NCBI GenBank assembly: GCA_049306275.1
Contig: JBAQQB010000018.1
Coordinates: 55,162-119,161 of the forward strand
Reading direction: 5' to 3'
Source of the DNA: JADJTT01 sp049306275
GTDB lineage: Bacteria; Bacteroidota; Bacteroidia; Chitinophagales; Saprospiraceae
Length of the DNA: 64,000 nt
Positions 26,034-35,360 of the stretch are shown piece after piece. Under the pieces are notes generated by a model. The model had not been told where the DNA came from. It searched no databases and saw nothing but the letters and a program-made list of their open reading frames with translations. Each line of letters opens with the position of its first letter. Position 1 is the stretch's first letter. A program made the position numbers and the translations under genes.

Positions 26034-27044
26034 TTAGGTTGTAAGGTTATAAGGTGGGAGGTTGAGCCAGTCGAGGGTGTTTTTGAAATAGATTTTTTCG
26101 AGGGTTTCTTTGGGGAGGTTCATGTCTTCGATGAAGGCGCCGATTTCCAGATCGCCGAGGGGGAAGGGGTAGTCGGAGCCGAGGGTGACGCGGTCTTCGC
26201 CTGCGGTATCGAGCACATAGCGCAGCATGTGCGGGTCGTGCGTGATGCAATCGACCCAGAATTTGCCGAGGTATTCGCGGGGGTTGACGGGGTTGTCGAC
26301 GGCGACGAGGTCGGGCCGGCAGTTGAAGCCGTGCTCGATACGGCCGATAGTGGGCAGGAAGGAACCGCCTGCGTGTGCGAAGTTGACGCGCAGGCCGGGC
26401 AGGCGTTCGAGCACGCCGCCGAAGATCATGGAGCAGATGGCGCGGGAGGTTTCGGCGGGCATGCCGACGAGCCAGGGGAGCCAGTATTTCTGCATGTGCT
26501 GCTGGCCCATCATATTCCAGGGGTGCACGAAGAGGGCCATGCCGAGGTCCTGCATCGCCTGGAAAATGGGAAAGAAAGCGGGATCGTCGAGGTTGCGGTC
26601 GTTGATATTGGAGCCGATCTGCACGCCCACCAGCCCGATCTCTTTGCAGCGCCGGAGTTCCTGGATGGACAGGTCTGTGTCTTGCATGGGCACGGTACCC
26701 AGGCCGATGTAGTGGCGGGGGTAGTCGTGCACCAGTTGGGCGAGGTGGTCGTTGAGGAATCGGGCCACTTCGAGGGTGTGTTTGGGTTGCGCGAAATAGG
26801 CGAACAGCACGGGAATGGTGCAGACGACCTGCACGGAGGTCTGGTGCGTAGCGTATTCATCGATGCGCAATACGGGGTCCCAGCAGTTGGCTTCGATCTC
26901 GCGGAAGAACTGCGTTCCGCGCATCATGCGGGCTTTTCCTGGTTTGTGGTGCTCCAGGTGGATAAAGCCCTCGTAGCCGAACCGTTCGGCGAAACGGGGC
27001 ATTTGCTCAGGCATGATGTGGGTGTGCATATCGATTTTTAGCAT
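26034..27044 (-). CDS. Amidohydrolase of the ACMSD family
   Basis: A 336-residue metal-dependent decarboxylase-like amidohydrolase. Metal ligands are seen in DMHTH at the N-terminus (H7, H9), FVHPWN and FAHAGGS, and the Asp in GSDYPFPLG. The stretch NFAHAGGSFLPTIGRIEHGF and the overall length match 2-amino-3-carboxymuconate-6-semialdehyde decarboxylase closely. That enzyme diverts the kynurenine pathway away from quinolinate. No other kynurenine or 2-nitrobenzoate pathway genes lie in the window, so the substrate remains inference from family resemblance. It heads a close-packed run with trhO (4 bp) and follows the coiled-coil gene by 11 bp. Confidence 0.87.
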   Translation of the reverse strand: MLKIDMHTHIMPEQMPRFAERFGYEGFIHLEHHKPGKARMMRGTQFFREIEANCWDPVLRIDEYATHQTSVQVVCTIPVLFAYFAQPKHTLEVARFLNDHLAQLVHDYPRHYIGLGTVPMQDTDLSIQELRRCKEIGLVGVQIGSNINDRNLDDPAFFPIFQAMQDLGMALFVHPWNMMGQQHMQKYWLPWLVGMPAETSRAICSMIFGGVLERLPGLRVNFAHAGGSFLPTIGRIEHGFNCRPDLVAVDNPVNPREYLGKFWVDCITHDPHMLRYVLDTAGEDRVTLGSDYPFPLGDLEIGAFIEDMNLPKETLEKIYFKNTLDWLNLPPYNLTT

Positions 27045-27055
27045 CTTCCCGGCGT

Positions 27056-27724
27056 TCAGTTTTTGAATTTTGCAAATTTTTGGCGGACATTCTCCAGCGT
27101 CGTTTGTTGGGCTTCGATGTCTTTTTGCCGCGATTCCTGATCGGCCTCATTCTTTTTGATGCCGGCCTGGGCTTCCTGGATTTCCTTTTCCGCCTTGGCG
27201 ATAATCCCCTCCAGGCGTTGTTTCTCCTTTTGGAGGCGGGCCAGTTCGTTTTGCAGGTCAGCCAGGCGTTTTTCCTCGTTCTCCATTTCGATCTGCGTCA
27301 AGGCGCGCTGCACTTTCAGGGAGTATTCGGTGAGGAATCGCTGGGCGTCCTCGTAGCGCTCCAGGTGTTCGGTGGAGGAGAGGTAGCTTCCGCCCAGGTC
27401 AAACCAGGTGATGAGCAGGGTGTGTGTGCCTCTTTTCTCCATTTCGAAGTAGAGATCGATGGTGCTGCCCCTTCCAACGCCCGGTATGTCGATATTGTCG
27501 ATCAGGTGATCGCTGAATCCCTTGACTTTTTCGGGTTTGGCGTTGAAGTCCTTGAGGTATTCTTTCCAGATCTTGTCCGAAAATTTCGGATCGGCATTTT
27601 CGATCAAAATGCTCAGGGAGTTGTGGGCGCCCTGGCTCATTGCCCGGGGACCTTCCTGGATAGGGGCCTGGGCCGGAGAAAGAAGGGCCCACGGCATTAG
27701 AAGAAACAATACAAATACTCTCAT
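27056..27724 (-). CDS. Exported protein with C-terminal coiled coil
   Basis: A 222-residue protein with a signal peptide (MRVFVLFLLMPWALLSPAQA). A small globular domain (about 30-120) contains DLYFEMEKRGTHTLLITWFD and GGSYLSSTEHLERYEDAQ. A long coiled coil (about 140-215) is rich in E, K and Q. The globular part suggests a periplasmic or surface domain lifted by the helix. I do not recognise a named family. It lies 11 bp upstream of the ACMSD-like gene and may be co-transcribed. Confidence 0.75.
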   Translation of the reverse strand: MRVFVLFLLMPWALLSPAQAPIQEGPRAMSQGAHNSLSILIENADPKFSDKIWKEYLKDFNAKPEKVKGFSDHLIDNIDIPGVGRGSTIDLYFEMEKRGTHTLLITWFDLGGSYLSSTEHLERYEDAQRFLTEYSLKVQRALTQIEMENEEKRLADLQNELARLQKEKQRLEGIIAKAEKEIQEAQAGIKKNEADQESRQKDIEAQQTTLENVRQKFAKFKN

Positions 27725-27845
27725 GAGGGGGGCGTTTATCGTTACGGTTCCTGAAGGTACATTGCAGGCTGTTTTAGTTTAACTGTCTCTGGCTCATACA
27801 ACAATTTGCCCAGGCGAGCAGGTTTTACGGAATGCCGGAAAAACA

Positions 27846-29579
27846 TCATTTCCCCAGGACCAATTTTTCTGCCAACGAGCCCTTGTCTGTGGCCAGGCGG
27901 ATAAAGTAAATTCCCTCGGGCAAGCCGTTGGTGGAAAACTCCACGGGAACGCTTCCGATGTCGCTCCTTCGCAACACGACGCCGTTAGCATTCAGCAACT
28001 CGACCCAGCCTTTCAGCGTGATTTCGCTTTGAATTTCAACCTTTACCATGTCCGAAGCGGGGTTAGGTGAGAGCACGAGCCGGGCCGTGCGGGAAAGCCT
28101 GTTTCCAACACCAGACAAGTCTCCATCGCAGAAAGCTACGAACATATTGTCGGTAGCAGGCGTGGGGGTTGCCATGAAAGTCTGGCTGCCAACGGTGAAG
28201 GTCTCGTTGAACGTGCCGGTGATAGCGGCATTCCCCATACCTGCGAGCGCCAGGCTCGTCACGTAGTCGGCTTCAGTGCCGGAGGCTCTCTTTGCCCAAA
28301 GCAAGCTGCCTGAGTTGGAATATTTTGCCAAAAAAATGTCAAGGTAGCCTGTATTTTCCAGCAAAACAGCCTGACCGCCTTCGCCTAAAGTTACCTCTAA
28401 CGGAATGGCGCCGCCAGTGGCGGGTTCGCCGTAAATGCCGGTAGCGTAAGCATCCCCGGCATCGTCTACTTCGATGTCTCTGCCTTCAGCCTGGGGGGCA
28501 GGGCCGTGGCTTTGTTTTGCCCAGAGGATGTCGCCAGCCGGACTGAATTTGGCAATGAAAAAATTCTGGCAACAGAAGCCGGAGCGGAAGAGTTTCAGCC
28601 CGGCAATATCAAAGGTGTCGGAGATGAACGTGCCGGCGACGTAAACCTCGCCGCTCGAAGGGTGGACGGCAACGCCCTCGCCCCGGTCTTCCAGATTGAG
28701 CGATTCTCCGTGCGAGCGGCGAAGCCATTGGGCGGCGCCAGTGCTGTCGAATTTGACGAGTACGAACGTCCGCTCATCGGTAGCGTCAACGGCGATGCCG
28801 CCAAAATCGGAGTTTCCGATGGTAGAACCGGTGAAATAAACATTGCTCGAGAAGTCGGTCGCCACGTCGGAGCCGGGGTCGAGCGGCAGGGATATCCCAT
28901 GCACCGATGCCCAAAAGACATCGCCCTCGTCCTGATTCAGGCGGGCGAGGAAAAAGCGGGATTCGGCGCCTGCATCAAGTTGAATACCGCCGAGGTTCAT
29001 GTCACCCTCGAAGTCGCCGGAAATATAGAGGTCGCCGTTAGCGCCCAATTCGAGCGAGTGGATGAACACGGGTTCGTTGTTCGATTCGGAGATGAACGAT
29101 TGCATCCATTGAAGTTCCCGATCAGGGTTCAGTTTGCCAACTACGATACCTCTGTCTCCTTCTACTCCGGCGGATGTGCCCCCAAAGCTCGCCACGCCAA
29201 AGATATCGGCGGCGAAGAAAATATTGCCTGCGGCATCCAATTCGATGTCCCGCACTTTAGCGTCGAGGGAGGCGGGGATTTGCTCCACCCACTCGAAAGC
29301 GCCGGAGGCCGAAAATTTGGCAATAAAACCATCAGGCAACGCGCCTGGGACAATCCCTGTGGATTCGAGGGTCTGGCTGCCGAATTTGACCTGCCCGACA
29401 AAGGTGCCAGCGATAAAAACGTTGCCTTGAGCATCGGTTTCCACATCGTAGGAATTGGAGTTAGCTGCTGCGGGGCTTACCCCTTCGATTTGCACAGCCC
29501 AATCGAAATTTTGAGCCTGGTGAATGGAGGTAAAGGTGAGAAAAAAAGCCGTCAGGCAAAAAGGGTAGATAGTTTTCAT
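27846..29579 (-). CDS. Exported beta-propeller (SBBP-type) protein with T9SS sorting domain
   Basis: A 577-residue protein with a signal peptide (MKTIYPFCLTAFFLTFTSIH). Seven or so propeller-like repeats follow, each with D-x-x-GN-x-F/Y-x-x-G-x-F or similar (DAQGNVFIAGTF, DAAGNIFFAAD, ANGDLYISGDF). The C-terminus is a type A T9SS domain (LSPNPASDMVKVEI to EKLVLGK). It is secreted through the outer membrane by the type IX system and is probably anchored or released at the surface. The propeller resembles SBBP-repeat proteins, whose function is unknown. It has its own non-coding flanks of about 120 bp on both sides and is probably monocistronic. Confidence 0.88.
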   Translation of the reverse strand: MKTIYPFCLTAFFLTFTSIHQAQNFDWAVQIEGVSPAAANSNSYDVETDAQGNVFIAGTFVGQVKFGSQTLESTGIVPGALPDGFIAKFSASGAFEWVEQIPASLDAKVRDIELDAAGNIFFAADIFGVASFGGTSAGVEGDRGIVVGKLNPDRELQWMQSFISESNNEPVFIHSLELGANGDLYISGDFEGDMNLGGIQLDAGAESRFFLARLNQDEGDVFWASVHGISLPLDPGSDVATDFSSNVYFTGSTIGNSDFGGIAVDATDERTFVLVKFDSTGAAQWLRRSHGESLNLEDRGEGVAVHPSSGEVYVAGTFISDTFDIAGLKLFRSGFCCQNFFIAKFSPAGDILWAKQSHGPAPQAEGRDIEVDDAGDAYATGIYGEPATGGAIPLEVTLGEGGQAVLLENTGYLDIFLAKYSNSGSLLWAKRASGTEADYVTSLALAGMGNAAITGTFNETFTVGSQTFMATPTPATDNMFVAFCDGDLSGVGNRLSRTARLVLSPNPASDMVKVEIQSEITLKGWVELLNANGVVLRRSDIGSVPVEFSTNGLPEGIYFIRLATDKGSLAEKLVLGK

Positions 29580-29708
29580 CTGGGGAAAAATTTATGGCAT
29601 TCCGGTTCGCAGGTAATGATTGCAGGGTGTACCGGGGAACTGGCGCCGGTGATAAAAAGTAATTTTAAAACGAGGCGGATTGTTTAGCTGAACAGCTATC
29701 TGATCCGC

Positions 29709-31121
29709 TTACCACGCTCCCGTCACCTCCACCATTCCATTCGCCGTCACCGTTGCCGTCAGCGTTTTTTTGCCCAATCCGGCAGGTTTCACAGGGCTGA
29801 AGCGCACTTCGTACTCGCCCGGTTCGAGGATAAAGGTTTTCGGGTTAGAAGAAGCCGTTTGATAGGTGCGGCCGTTGGCGACATTGACGCCGGTTTTCTT
29901 AAGATAAATGCCGACCGTCGCATCAACCAGCGCATCGCCCTGCCTGGCTCCTGCTTTTAATTCACCCGATTGCCAGGCATGGGAAAGCGAGACTACCGCA
30001 GCACCTGCCACGGTTTGTCTTTCTATGATGATTTCCGGTTTGCCCTCTATTTCAACAGAGCTGATCACCACGTCGTAGGTGCCGGGCAATATCTGAAATT
30101 TGACAGGGTTGTTTCTGGCATCCTTGTAAGAGCGGGTCTGCGCCGCCACCTCCCTTGTTCCGGAGCGGTACAGTATGACCACCGCATCGGACAGGGCGCC
30201 GTTGCGAGTGACGAGGACTTCAACAGTGCCTTTTGCAAAATCCACAATCTGGCGTAGCGTATCGTTCGGTGTGATTTTCAGGTCTATAAGGCGCTGTATG
30301 GGATTGCCGTCGAGCGTGATTGCGCTGACATCCGCCTCGTAGCCGCCGGCGGGCAGCAAAAGGATGCGGGGGTTGGTATCGTCGCCGGTGTAGGTTCTGC
30401 CCAGGGCTGTTTCCTTCGTTTCGCCCTTTCTAAATACCTTCACGGTTGCGTCCACAGTTTTGCCTTCGAGGGTGACTTTTACGGAAAGGAAGCCGCCATT
30501 TTTCACAGGGGCTTCCACCGTCTGTTCGAGCGCTCTGCTCAACTCGCCGGCGTCGTTGGCGGGAAAGTACTGCCCGCCTCCTGCCTGGGCGAGGCATTCC
30601 AGCGGAGAGAGATCTTGTTCCACAATGCCGAAGCCAACCACGTGCAGGGTGATTTTTACTCCCTGCTCCTTTGCCTGTTTGACTAATTCGCAGGCGTTGC
30701 CCTCGCAGGTTTCCAATCCGTCGCTGATGAGTATGATATTGACGGGCGCGTTTGCCGCTTTTACTACCGACAAGGCGTGGGCGATGGATAGTGCGATGGG
30801 CGTTTTACCTTGAGGGTTAATCGCGTCCAATATTTCCGAAAAAATCGCCCGGTTGAGCGGAGCAAGCGGCACGAGGGTTTCGATGTCGTTGCAATCGCTT
30901 TTGCGATTATGCCCGTATGCCACCAGCCCGGCATGGGCTTCGGCGGGGAGGGACTGCACGACGTCTTTCATCACCCTTTTGGCAATGGTGATTTTGTGCT
31001 CCTCGCCGAGGTTCTGCCACATGGAGCCGGAGGCGTCGAGGATGAACAGGTGCTGGCTGCTTTGGCCAAACAGGCCAAAGAATAGTACGGAAAAAAGAAA
31101 GGAAAGAAATAATTGTTTCAT
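29709..31121 (-). CDS. Exported von Willebrand factor A domain protein with three C-terminal repeats
   Basis: A 470-residue protein with a signal peptide (MKQLFLSFLFSVLFFGLFG). The vWA domain (about 22-195) has a complete MIDAS: DASGSM at the N-terminal strand, the Thr in GKTPIA and the Asp in ISDGLETC, so it should bind a divalent metal and a partner protein. Three similar modules of about 90 residues follow (starting near GGFLSVKV, GTVEVLVT and SGELKAGA), each with T/S-Y-x-x-x-x-x-N-P and LPAG/LPGT/LEPGEYE, resembling carboxypeptidase-regulatory-like beta domains. It lacks a T9SS domain, so it may stay periplasmic. Confidence 0.85.
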   Translation of the reverse strand: MKQLFLSFLFSVLFFGLFGQSSQHLFILDASGSMWQNLGEEHKITIAKRVMKDVVQSLPAEAHAGLVAYGHNRKSDCNDIETLVPLAPLNRAIFSEILDAINPQGKTPIALSIAHALSVVKAANAPVNIILISDGLETCEGNACELVKQAKEQGVKITLHVVGFGIVEQDLSPLECLAQAGGGQYFPANDAGELSRALEQTVEAPVKNGGFLSVKVTLEGKTVDATVKVFRKGETKETALGRTYTGDDTNPRILLLPAGGYEADVSAITLDGNPIQRLIDLKITPNDTLRQIVDFAKGTVEVLVTRNGALSDAVVILYRSGTREVAAQTRSYKDARNNPVKFQILPGTYDVVISSVEIEGKPEIIIERQTVAGAAVVSLSHAWQSGELKAGARQGDALVDATVGIYLKKTGVNVANGRTYQTASSNPKTFILEPGEYEVRFSPVKPAGLGKKTLTATVTANGMVEVTGAW

Positions 31122-31190
31122 TGAATATTTGATTTAAGGGTGGTTGTGGCGTGGCCGCAATACTGGTGAGGAATTCAACATTCTTCTAAC

Positions 31191-32132
31191 TCAGGCCGGC
31201 GGCGTCAACACCCGGAGGGCTTTCTCGACGACCGAGAAAGAAACGGGGGTATATCCCAGGAATTCTCCGTCGACTTCCAGTCCGATGGGTTGGTTTTCCG
31301 CCAACGCAAGCACCCGGATATTCCGGGCCGAATGCGTTTCGATCTTGGGGTGGCGATCAATTTTGCCGTTGTAAAAATAAGGCGTTGCCAGCAATACCCC
31401 TAATTTTGACACTTTCTTTGCCACCGTCAGGGCCAGAAGGCCGTCGTCGGGCACGGCGTGGGGCACCAGTTGCATCCCTCCGCCCGAGTATTTGCAAATG
31501 CCTGCGTTGACGGTATAGCAGTAGTCCTCCAGGCTATACCCGTCGGCTTCGATCCTGGTGCGAGGCAGCTTGTAAGTGGAAAGGCAACGGATCAGCGCCA
31601 TGTAATAGGCGAAGCGGCCGCCCCGCTTGGGCGTTCTTTCCTGCATGTAGCGTGCGATGAAAGCGTCGAACGACATGCCTGCGACGTTTACGAAGTAGCG
31701 GCTTTCCGATATACCGTCTTTCAGGTATTCGGCAACGCCGACATCCTGCAGCCGCGTATGCCCTTCGTGAAACATGCCCAACCAGGAAGGAATATCGAGG
31801 GGAATGCCCACTGTGCGCACCCAGTCGTTGCCCGTGCCGACGGGAAGGAGGCAATAGTGGATCTCCGAAGGAGGCGCTGCGGTCTGTTGCAGGATTCCAT
31901 TGACCGTCTCGTTGTTGGTGCCGTCGCCCCCGACGGCCAGGATGTGGCGGTGGCCGTTTTCAATGGCCTGCCTGGCTAACTCTGTCGCATGGCCGCGATA
32001 TTCGGTGAAAACGGCTTCAAACCGAACCCCGGCCTCCCTCAGTTGTTGTTCCAGACGGGGCCAGCGCTTTTTCACCGTGCCATAGCCTCCGGCAGGATTG
32101 ACGATCGTATACCAGGTGTTGCCGTTTCCCAT
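31191..32132 (-). CDS. Diacylglycerol kinase family lipid kinase
   Basis: A 313-residue YegS/BmrU-type kinase. The nucleotide-binding motif GGDGTNNE lies near residue 67, preceded by the family start NPAGGYGTVKKRWP. LLPVGTGNDWVR and the C-terminal sandwich (VDGEFLGYTPVSFSV) complete the fold. It phosphorylates diacylglycerol or a related lipid with ATP, probably for phospholipid recycling. Divergent from the ABC exporter pair at 32253. Confidence 0.88.
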   Translation of the reverse strand: MGNGNTWYTIVNPAGGYGTVKKRWPRLEQQLREAGVRFEAVFTEYRGHATELARQAIENGHRHILAVGGDGTNNETVNGILQQTAAPPSEIHYCLLPVGTGNDWVRTVGIPLDIPSWLGMFHEGHTRLQDVGVAEYLKDGISESRYFVNVAGMSFDAFIARYMQERTPKRGGRFAYYMALIRCLSTYKLPRTRIEADGYSLEDYCYTVNAGICKYSGGGMQLVPHAVPDDGLLALTVAKKVSKLGVLLATPYFYNGKIDRHPKIETHSARNIRVLALAENQPIGLEVDGEFLGYTPVSFSVVEKALRVLTPPA

Positions 32133-32252
32133 ATGATGGCCTTTGTTTGGTTTGAAGATACGAGTTAATCGATAATTCTATTGCCTACATATAAAATTCG
32201 CGATGCTCCCATGGGTTTTGAGTATTTTTCCACCCGGCAAAAATAGCGCAAC

Positions 32253-33152
32253 ATGCAGGAAATCCTCACTCTTCAAAACGTAGTCAAGGCCTACGAGAAA
32301 AACATCGCCGTCAACGATGTCACCTTCTCGGTGCCAAAGGGCTCCATCTTCGGCCTGTTGGGGCCGAATGGGGCCGGAAAGACCTCCCTGATCCGGATCA
32401 TCACCACCATCACCCGGGCCGATAGCGGCAAGGTGTTTTTCGATGGAACCCCGCTCGACAATGAGCACCCCGCCCAGATCGGCTACATGCCGGAAGAAAG
32501 AGGGCTCTACAAAAAAATGAAGGTCGGCGAGCACCTCCTCTACCTCGCCCGCCTGAAAGGACTGTCCAAAAATGATGCCACAGAACAGATCCACCTGTGG
32601 ATGGACAAGTTCGAGATTCGCGACTGGTGGGACAAAAAAGTGGAGGAGCTCTCCAAGGGCATGCAGCAGAAGATCCAGTTCATCGCCACCGTGGTGCACC
32701 GGCCGCAGCTGCTCATCCTCGACGAGCCTTTCTCCGGACTCGACCCCATCAATACCAACCTCATCAAGGACGAGATCAAGGAACTGAGGCGGCAGGGGGC
32801 CAGCATCATTTTTTCCACCCACCGCATGGAGCAGGTGGAAGAGATCTGCGAAGAAATCGTGCTGATCAACAAGGGCCGGAACGTGCTGCAAGGGAATGTC
32901 GGCCAGATACGCCAGGATTTCAAAGACAACCTCTTCCTGATCGAGTACCAGGGCGCCCTGCCTGAGTTGCCTGATATTTTTGAGATACTCGAAAACAAGG
33001 AAGGCAAGCTGACGATTCATCTGGGGCCCAAAACCGACTCCAACGAGTTGCTGTTGTTCCTGCTTCAAAAGGGCGTCCGCATCACTGCCTTCCGCGAAAT
33101 ACTGCCTTCCCTGAACCAGGTCTTCATCCGACAGGTAGAATCAACCAACTAA
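32253..33152 (+). CDS. ABC transporter ATP-binding protein (NatA-like)
   Basis: A 299-residue ATPase: Walker A GPNGAGKTSL (residues about 37-46), signature LSKGMQQKIQ (near 134), Walker B LLILDEPFSGLD (near 152) and switch His in STHRMEQ. The C-terminal extension is typical of ABC-2 exporters of the NatA/CcmA type. It pairs with the permease gene 21 bp downstream. Substrates of NatAB-like systems are Na+ or small toxic compounds; this one is not identifiable from sequence. Confidence 0.92.
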   Translation: MQEILTLQNVVKAYEKNIAVNDVTFSVPKGSIFGLLGPNGAGKTSLIRIITTITRADSGKVFFDGTPLDNEHPAQIGYMPEERGLYKKMKVGEHLLYLARLKGLSKNDATEQIHLWMDKFEIRDWWDKKVEELSKGMQQKIQFIATVVHRPQLLILDEPFSGLDPINTNLIKDEIKELRRQGASIIFSTHRMEQVEEICEEIVLINKGRNVLQGNVGQIRQDFKDNLFLIEYQGALPELPDIFEILENKEGKLTIHLGPKTDSNELLLFLLQKGVRITAFREILPSLNQVFIRQVESTN

Positions 33153-33173
33153 TAACCCCTACAACTTTCCGAT

Positions 33174-34496
33174 ATGAACAAGCTTTGGCTCATCATACAA
33201 AGGGAATACCTGACGCGCGTCAAGAAACGCTCGTTCATTCTCACCACCCTGCTCACCCCGCTGGCTTTCGCCCTGCTGTTCGTCGTAGTGGGCGTGATCT
33301 TCTCTTACGAAAGCGACGACGTGAAAAAGGTCGCCGTGGTCGACGAGGGGGGCGTGCTATCGGAGTCTAATATCGCCAACGAGCGCAACCTGATCTTCAC
33401 CCGTGAAACCCGGACGCTGGAGGAACTGCGCGCCATTTTCCCCGAAACCGGCTACGACGGCATCCTGCTCATTCCGGAGATCAAAAACTTGTATGCCAAG
33501 AGTTACACGGTTTTCTACTACTCCGAAGACAAGCCCTCTCCCGATATCGAATCGAGGATCAAAGGCAAGGTCGCCGACAGGATCCGGGATTACAAAATCG
33601 CTACGCTCAACCTGGAAAAGAAGCAACTGGAAGCCCTCGACAGCCGGGTGGAGCTCGACCCCGAGCCCATCGATCCCGCTGAAAAGGACGCCAGCAAGAT
33701 ATCAGGCGCCATCGGCGCCGCCATCGGTTTCATCATGGGCATCATCATGTACATGGCCGTCTTCATTTACGGCATGATGGTGATGCGCAGCGTGATGGAG
33801 GAAAAGACCACCCGCATCGTGGAGGTCATGATCTCCTCCGTGAAGCCCTTCCAGCTGATGCTTGGCAAGATCGTGGGCGTGGGCGGCGTGGGTCTCACCC
33901 AGGTGGCCATCTGGGCCATCCTGATCCCGCTGATCGCCACGGGCGTCAACCTCATCTTCGGCTTCGACAACAGCCAGATGGACGCCATGGCTTCCAGCCA
34001 GGCGGCCATGCCCGATCAGGAGGAAATGGAGTTCATGATCGCCCAAGGTTTTCAGGAGCTGAAAGCCCAGAACTGGTGGAGCATCCTTCCTCTCTTCGTG
34101 ATTTACTTCCTGGGTGGTTACCTGTTGTACTCTTCCCTCTTCGCCGCCGTCGGCTCGGCCATGAGCGACGATATGGGCGAGAGCCAGTCGCTGACCGTGC
34201 CGATCACCATTCCGGTGCTCATCGCTTTCTACATCATGATCGTCTCCGTGGAAGCCCCGAACAGCAGCCTGGCCGTCTGGTCGTCGATCTTCCCGCTGTT
34301 TTCCCCCATCGTCATGCCCGCCCGCCTGGCCTTCGACCCGCCGGTGTGGCAGGTCGCCCTGTCGGTAGTGCTGCTTATCGCCACCAGCCTCTTCTTCGTT
34401 TGGCTTTCCGCCCGCATCTATCGGGTCGGCATCCTGATGTACGGGAAGAAAGTGACGTTGAAGGAGTTGGGGAAATGGATGTTTTATAAGGACTAA
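33174..34496 (+). CDS. ABC-2 type transporter permease (NatB-like)
   Basis: A 440-residue membrane protein. The N-terminal TM (about 23-46, LTTLLTPLAFALLFVVVGVIF) precedes an extracytoplasmic domain (about 50-175). Five or six TMs follow, and the MEEKTTRIVEVMISSVKPFQLMLGK motif of NatB/YhaP-type permeases lies between TM2 and TM3. It forms the exporter with the ATPase encoded 21 bp upstream. The gene ends 4 bp from the convergent comF-like gene with no room for an intrinsic terminator. Confidence 0.9.
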   Translation: MNKLWLIIQREYLTRVKKRSFILTTLLTPLAFALLFVVVGVIFSYESDDVKKVAVVDEGGVLSESNIANERNLIFTRETRTLEELRAIFPETGYDGILLIPEIKNLYAKSYTVFYYSEDKPSPDIESRIKGKVADRIRDYKIATLNLEKKQLEALDSRVELDPEPIDPAEKDASKISGAIGAAIGFIMGIIMYMAVFIYGMMVMRSVMEEKTTRIVEVMISSVKPFQLMLGKIVGVGGVGLTQVAIWAILIPLIATGVNLIFGFDNSQMDAMASSQAAMPDQEEMEFMIAQGFQELKAQNWWSILPLFVIYFLGGYLLYSSLFAAVGSAMSDDMGESQSLTVPITIPVLIAFYIMIVSVEAPNSSLAVWSSIFPLFSPIVMPARLAFDPPVWQVALSVVLLIATSLFFVWLSARIYRVGILMYGKKVTLKELGKWMFYKD

Positions 34497-34500
34497 TAAA

Positions 34501-35184
34501 CTATTCCGCAATAGCAATCGTCGCCATACTCACCCTGGTTTCCGGCACAGCGAGAAGTTGGAGCGCGCAGGCTTCCAGCGTGGCGCCGGTGGTGAGCACG
34601 TCGTCGACCAGCAGGATGTGTTGTTGACGGAGGCGGTTGGGGTGGGCGGCCTTGAAGGCTTCCTGCATATTTTCCAGGCGTTCGAAGCGCGATTTTTTGG
34701 TTTGCGAATCGGTGTGTTGCACCCGGATGAGCGCGCCTCTCCAGTGGGGGATGCCCAGGCTTTCGGAGAGGCCCCGGGCGAAGCAATCGCTTTGGTTGTA
34801 GCCCCTTTGGCGTTCCTTTTTGGGGTGGAGGGGCACGGAGATGATGCCGTTCCACGACGGCACGGCAGGCGTTTTTTTGAGCTGGTAGCCGTAGATGCGG
34901 CCCAGTTCGACGCCCACTTCCTTTTTCCCCTGATATTTGAGGCGGTGCATGAGGTTTTGTGTGATGCCGTGTTTGCGGAAGTGGAGCATGGCGGCGCCCC
35001 ATTCGAGCGGCAGCCGGCCCCAGAAGCGGTCGGTGAAGGCGTTTTCCGGTAGTTCATGGAAGCGGGTTTCCGGCAGGGCGAGTTTGCACCTGACGCAGAA
35101 GGCGTGCTGGTGCGGCGGAAGGTCGCGGCTACAGGCCAGGCAGAGCCGCGGGAACAAAAGGCCCAGAAGGTCGTCGAGCAGCAT
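34501..35184 (-). CDS. ComF family phosphoribosyltransferase-like protein
   Basis: A 227-residue ComF/GntX family protein. The N-terminal cysteines (CLACSRDLPPHQHAFCVRC) form a probable zinc finger. The phosphoribosyltransferase core carries the PRPP-binding loop ILLVDDVLTTGATLEAC near residue 190, and HRLKYQGKKEVG and RGYNQSD are also typical. ComF proteins are required for natural transformation, probably acting on incoming single-stranded DNA; the exact reaction is unsettled. Transcribed toward the ABC permease gene. Confidence 0.9.
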   Translation of the reverse strand: MLLDDLLGLLFPRLCLACSRDLPPHQHAFCVRCKLALPETRFHELPENAFTDRFWGRLPLEWGAAMLHFRKHGITQNLMHRLKYQGKKEVGVELGRIYGYQLKKTPAVPSWNGIISVPLHPKKERQRGYNQSDCFARGLSESLGIPHWRGALIRVQHTDSQTKKSRFERLENMQEAFKAAHPNRLRQQHILLVDDVLTTGATLEACALQLLAVPETRVSMATIAIAE

Positions 35185-35212
35185 GGCGAACGAGTTTTAG
35201 GCGGGCAAGTAG

Positions 35213-35248
35213 CAAAAAAAACGTCTGCCTCGCAAAGCAAGACAGACG
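35213..35248 (-). terminator. Terminator of the Deg protease gene
   Basis: On the minus strand CGTCTG / CAGACG with an extended wobble stem (TCTTGC / GCGAGG, loop TTT) is followed by a run of eight or nine T. It lies about 115 bp after the protease stop and just upstream of the ComF-like gene. Confidence 0.7.
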
Positions 35249-35360
35249 CATCAAAACAAAACGAAAAACCAACTTTAAACAAGTCTCTTCTAAAAACCTT
35301 AACCGTGGTTTGCCCGAAAATGTTGCCTTCAGGCTGTTAAGGAATTCTTAACACCCGGTT

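Noticed and set aside
30810..31137. Plus-strand small frames opposite the vWA gene
   Set aside because: Shadows of the minus-strand vWA gene with intact MIDAS motif.
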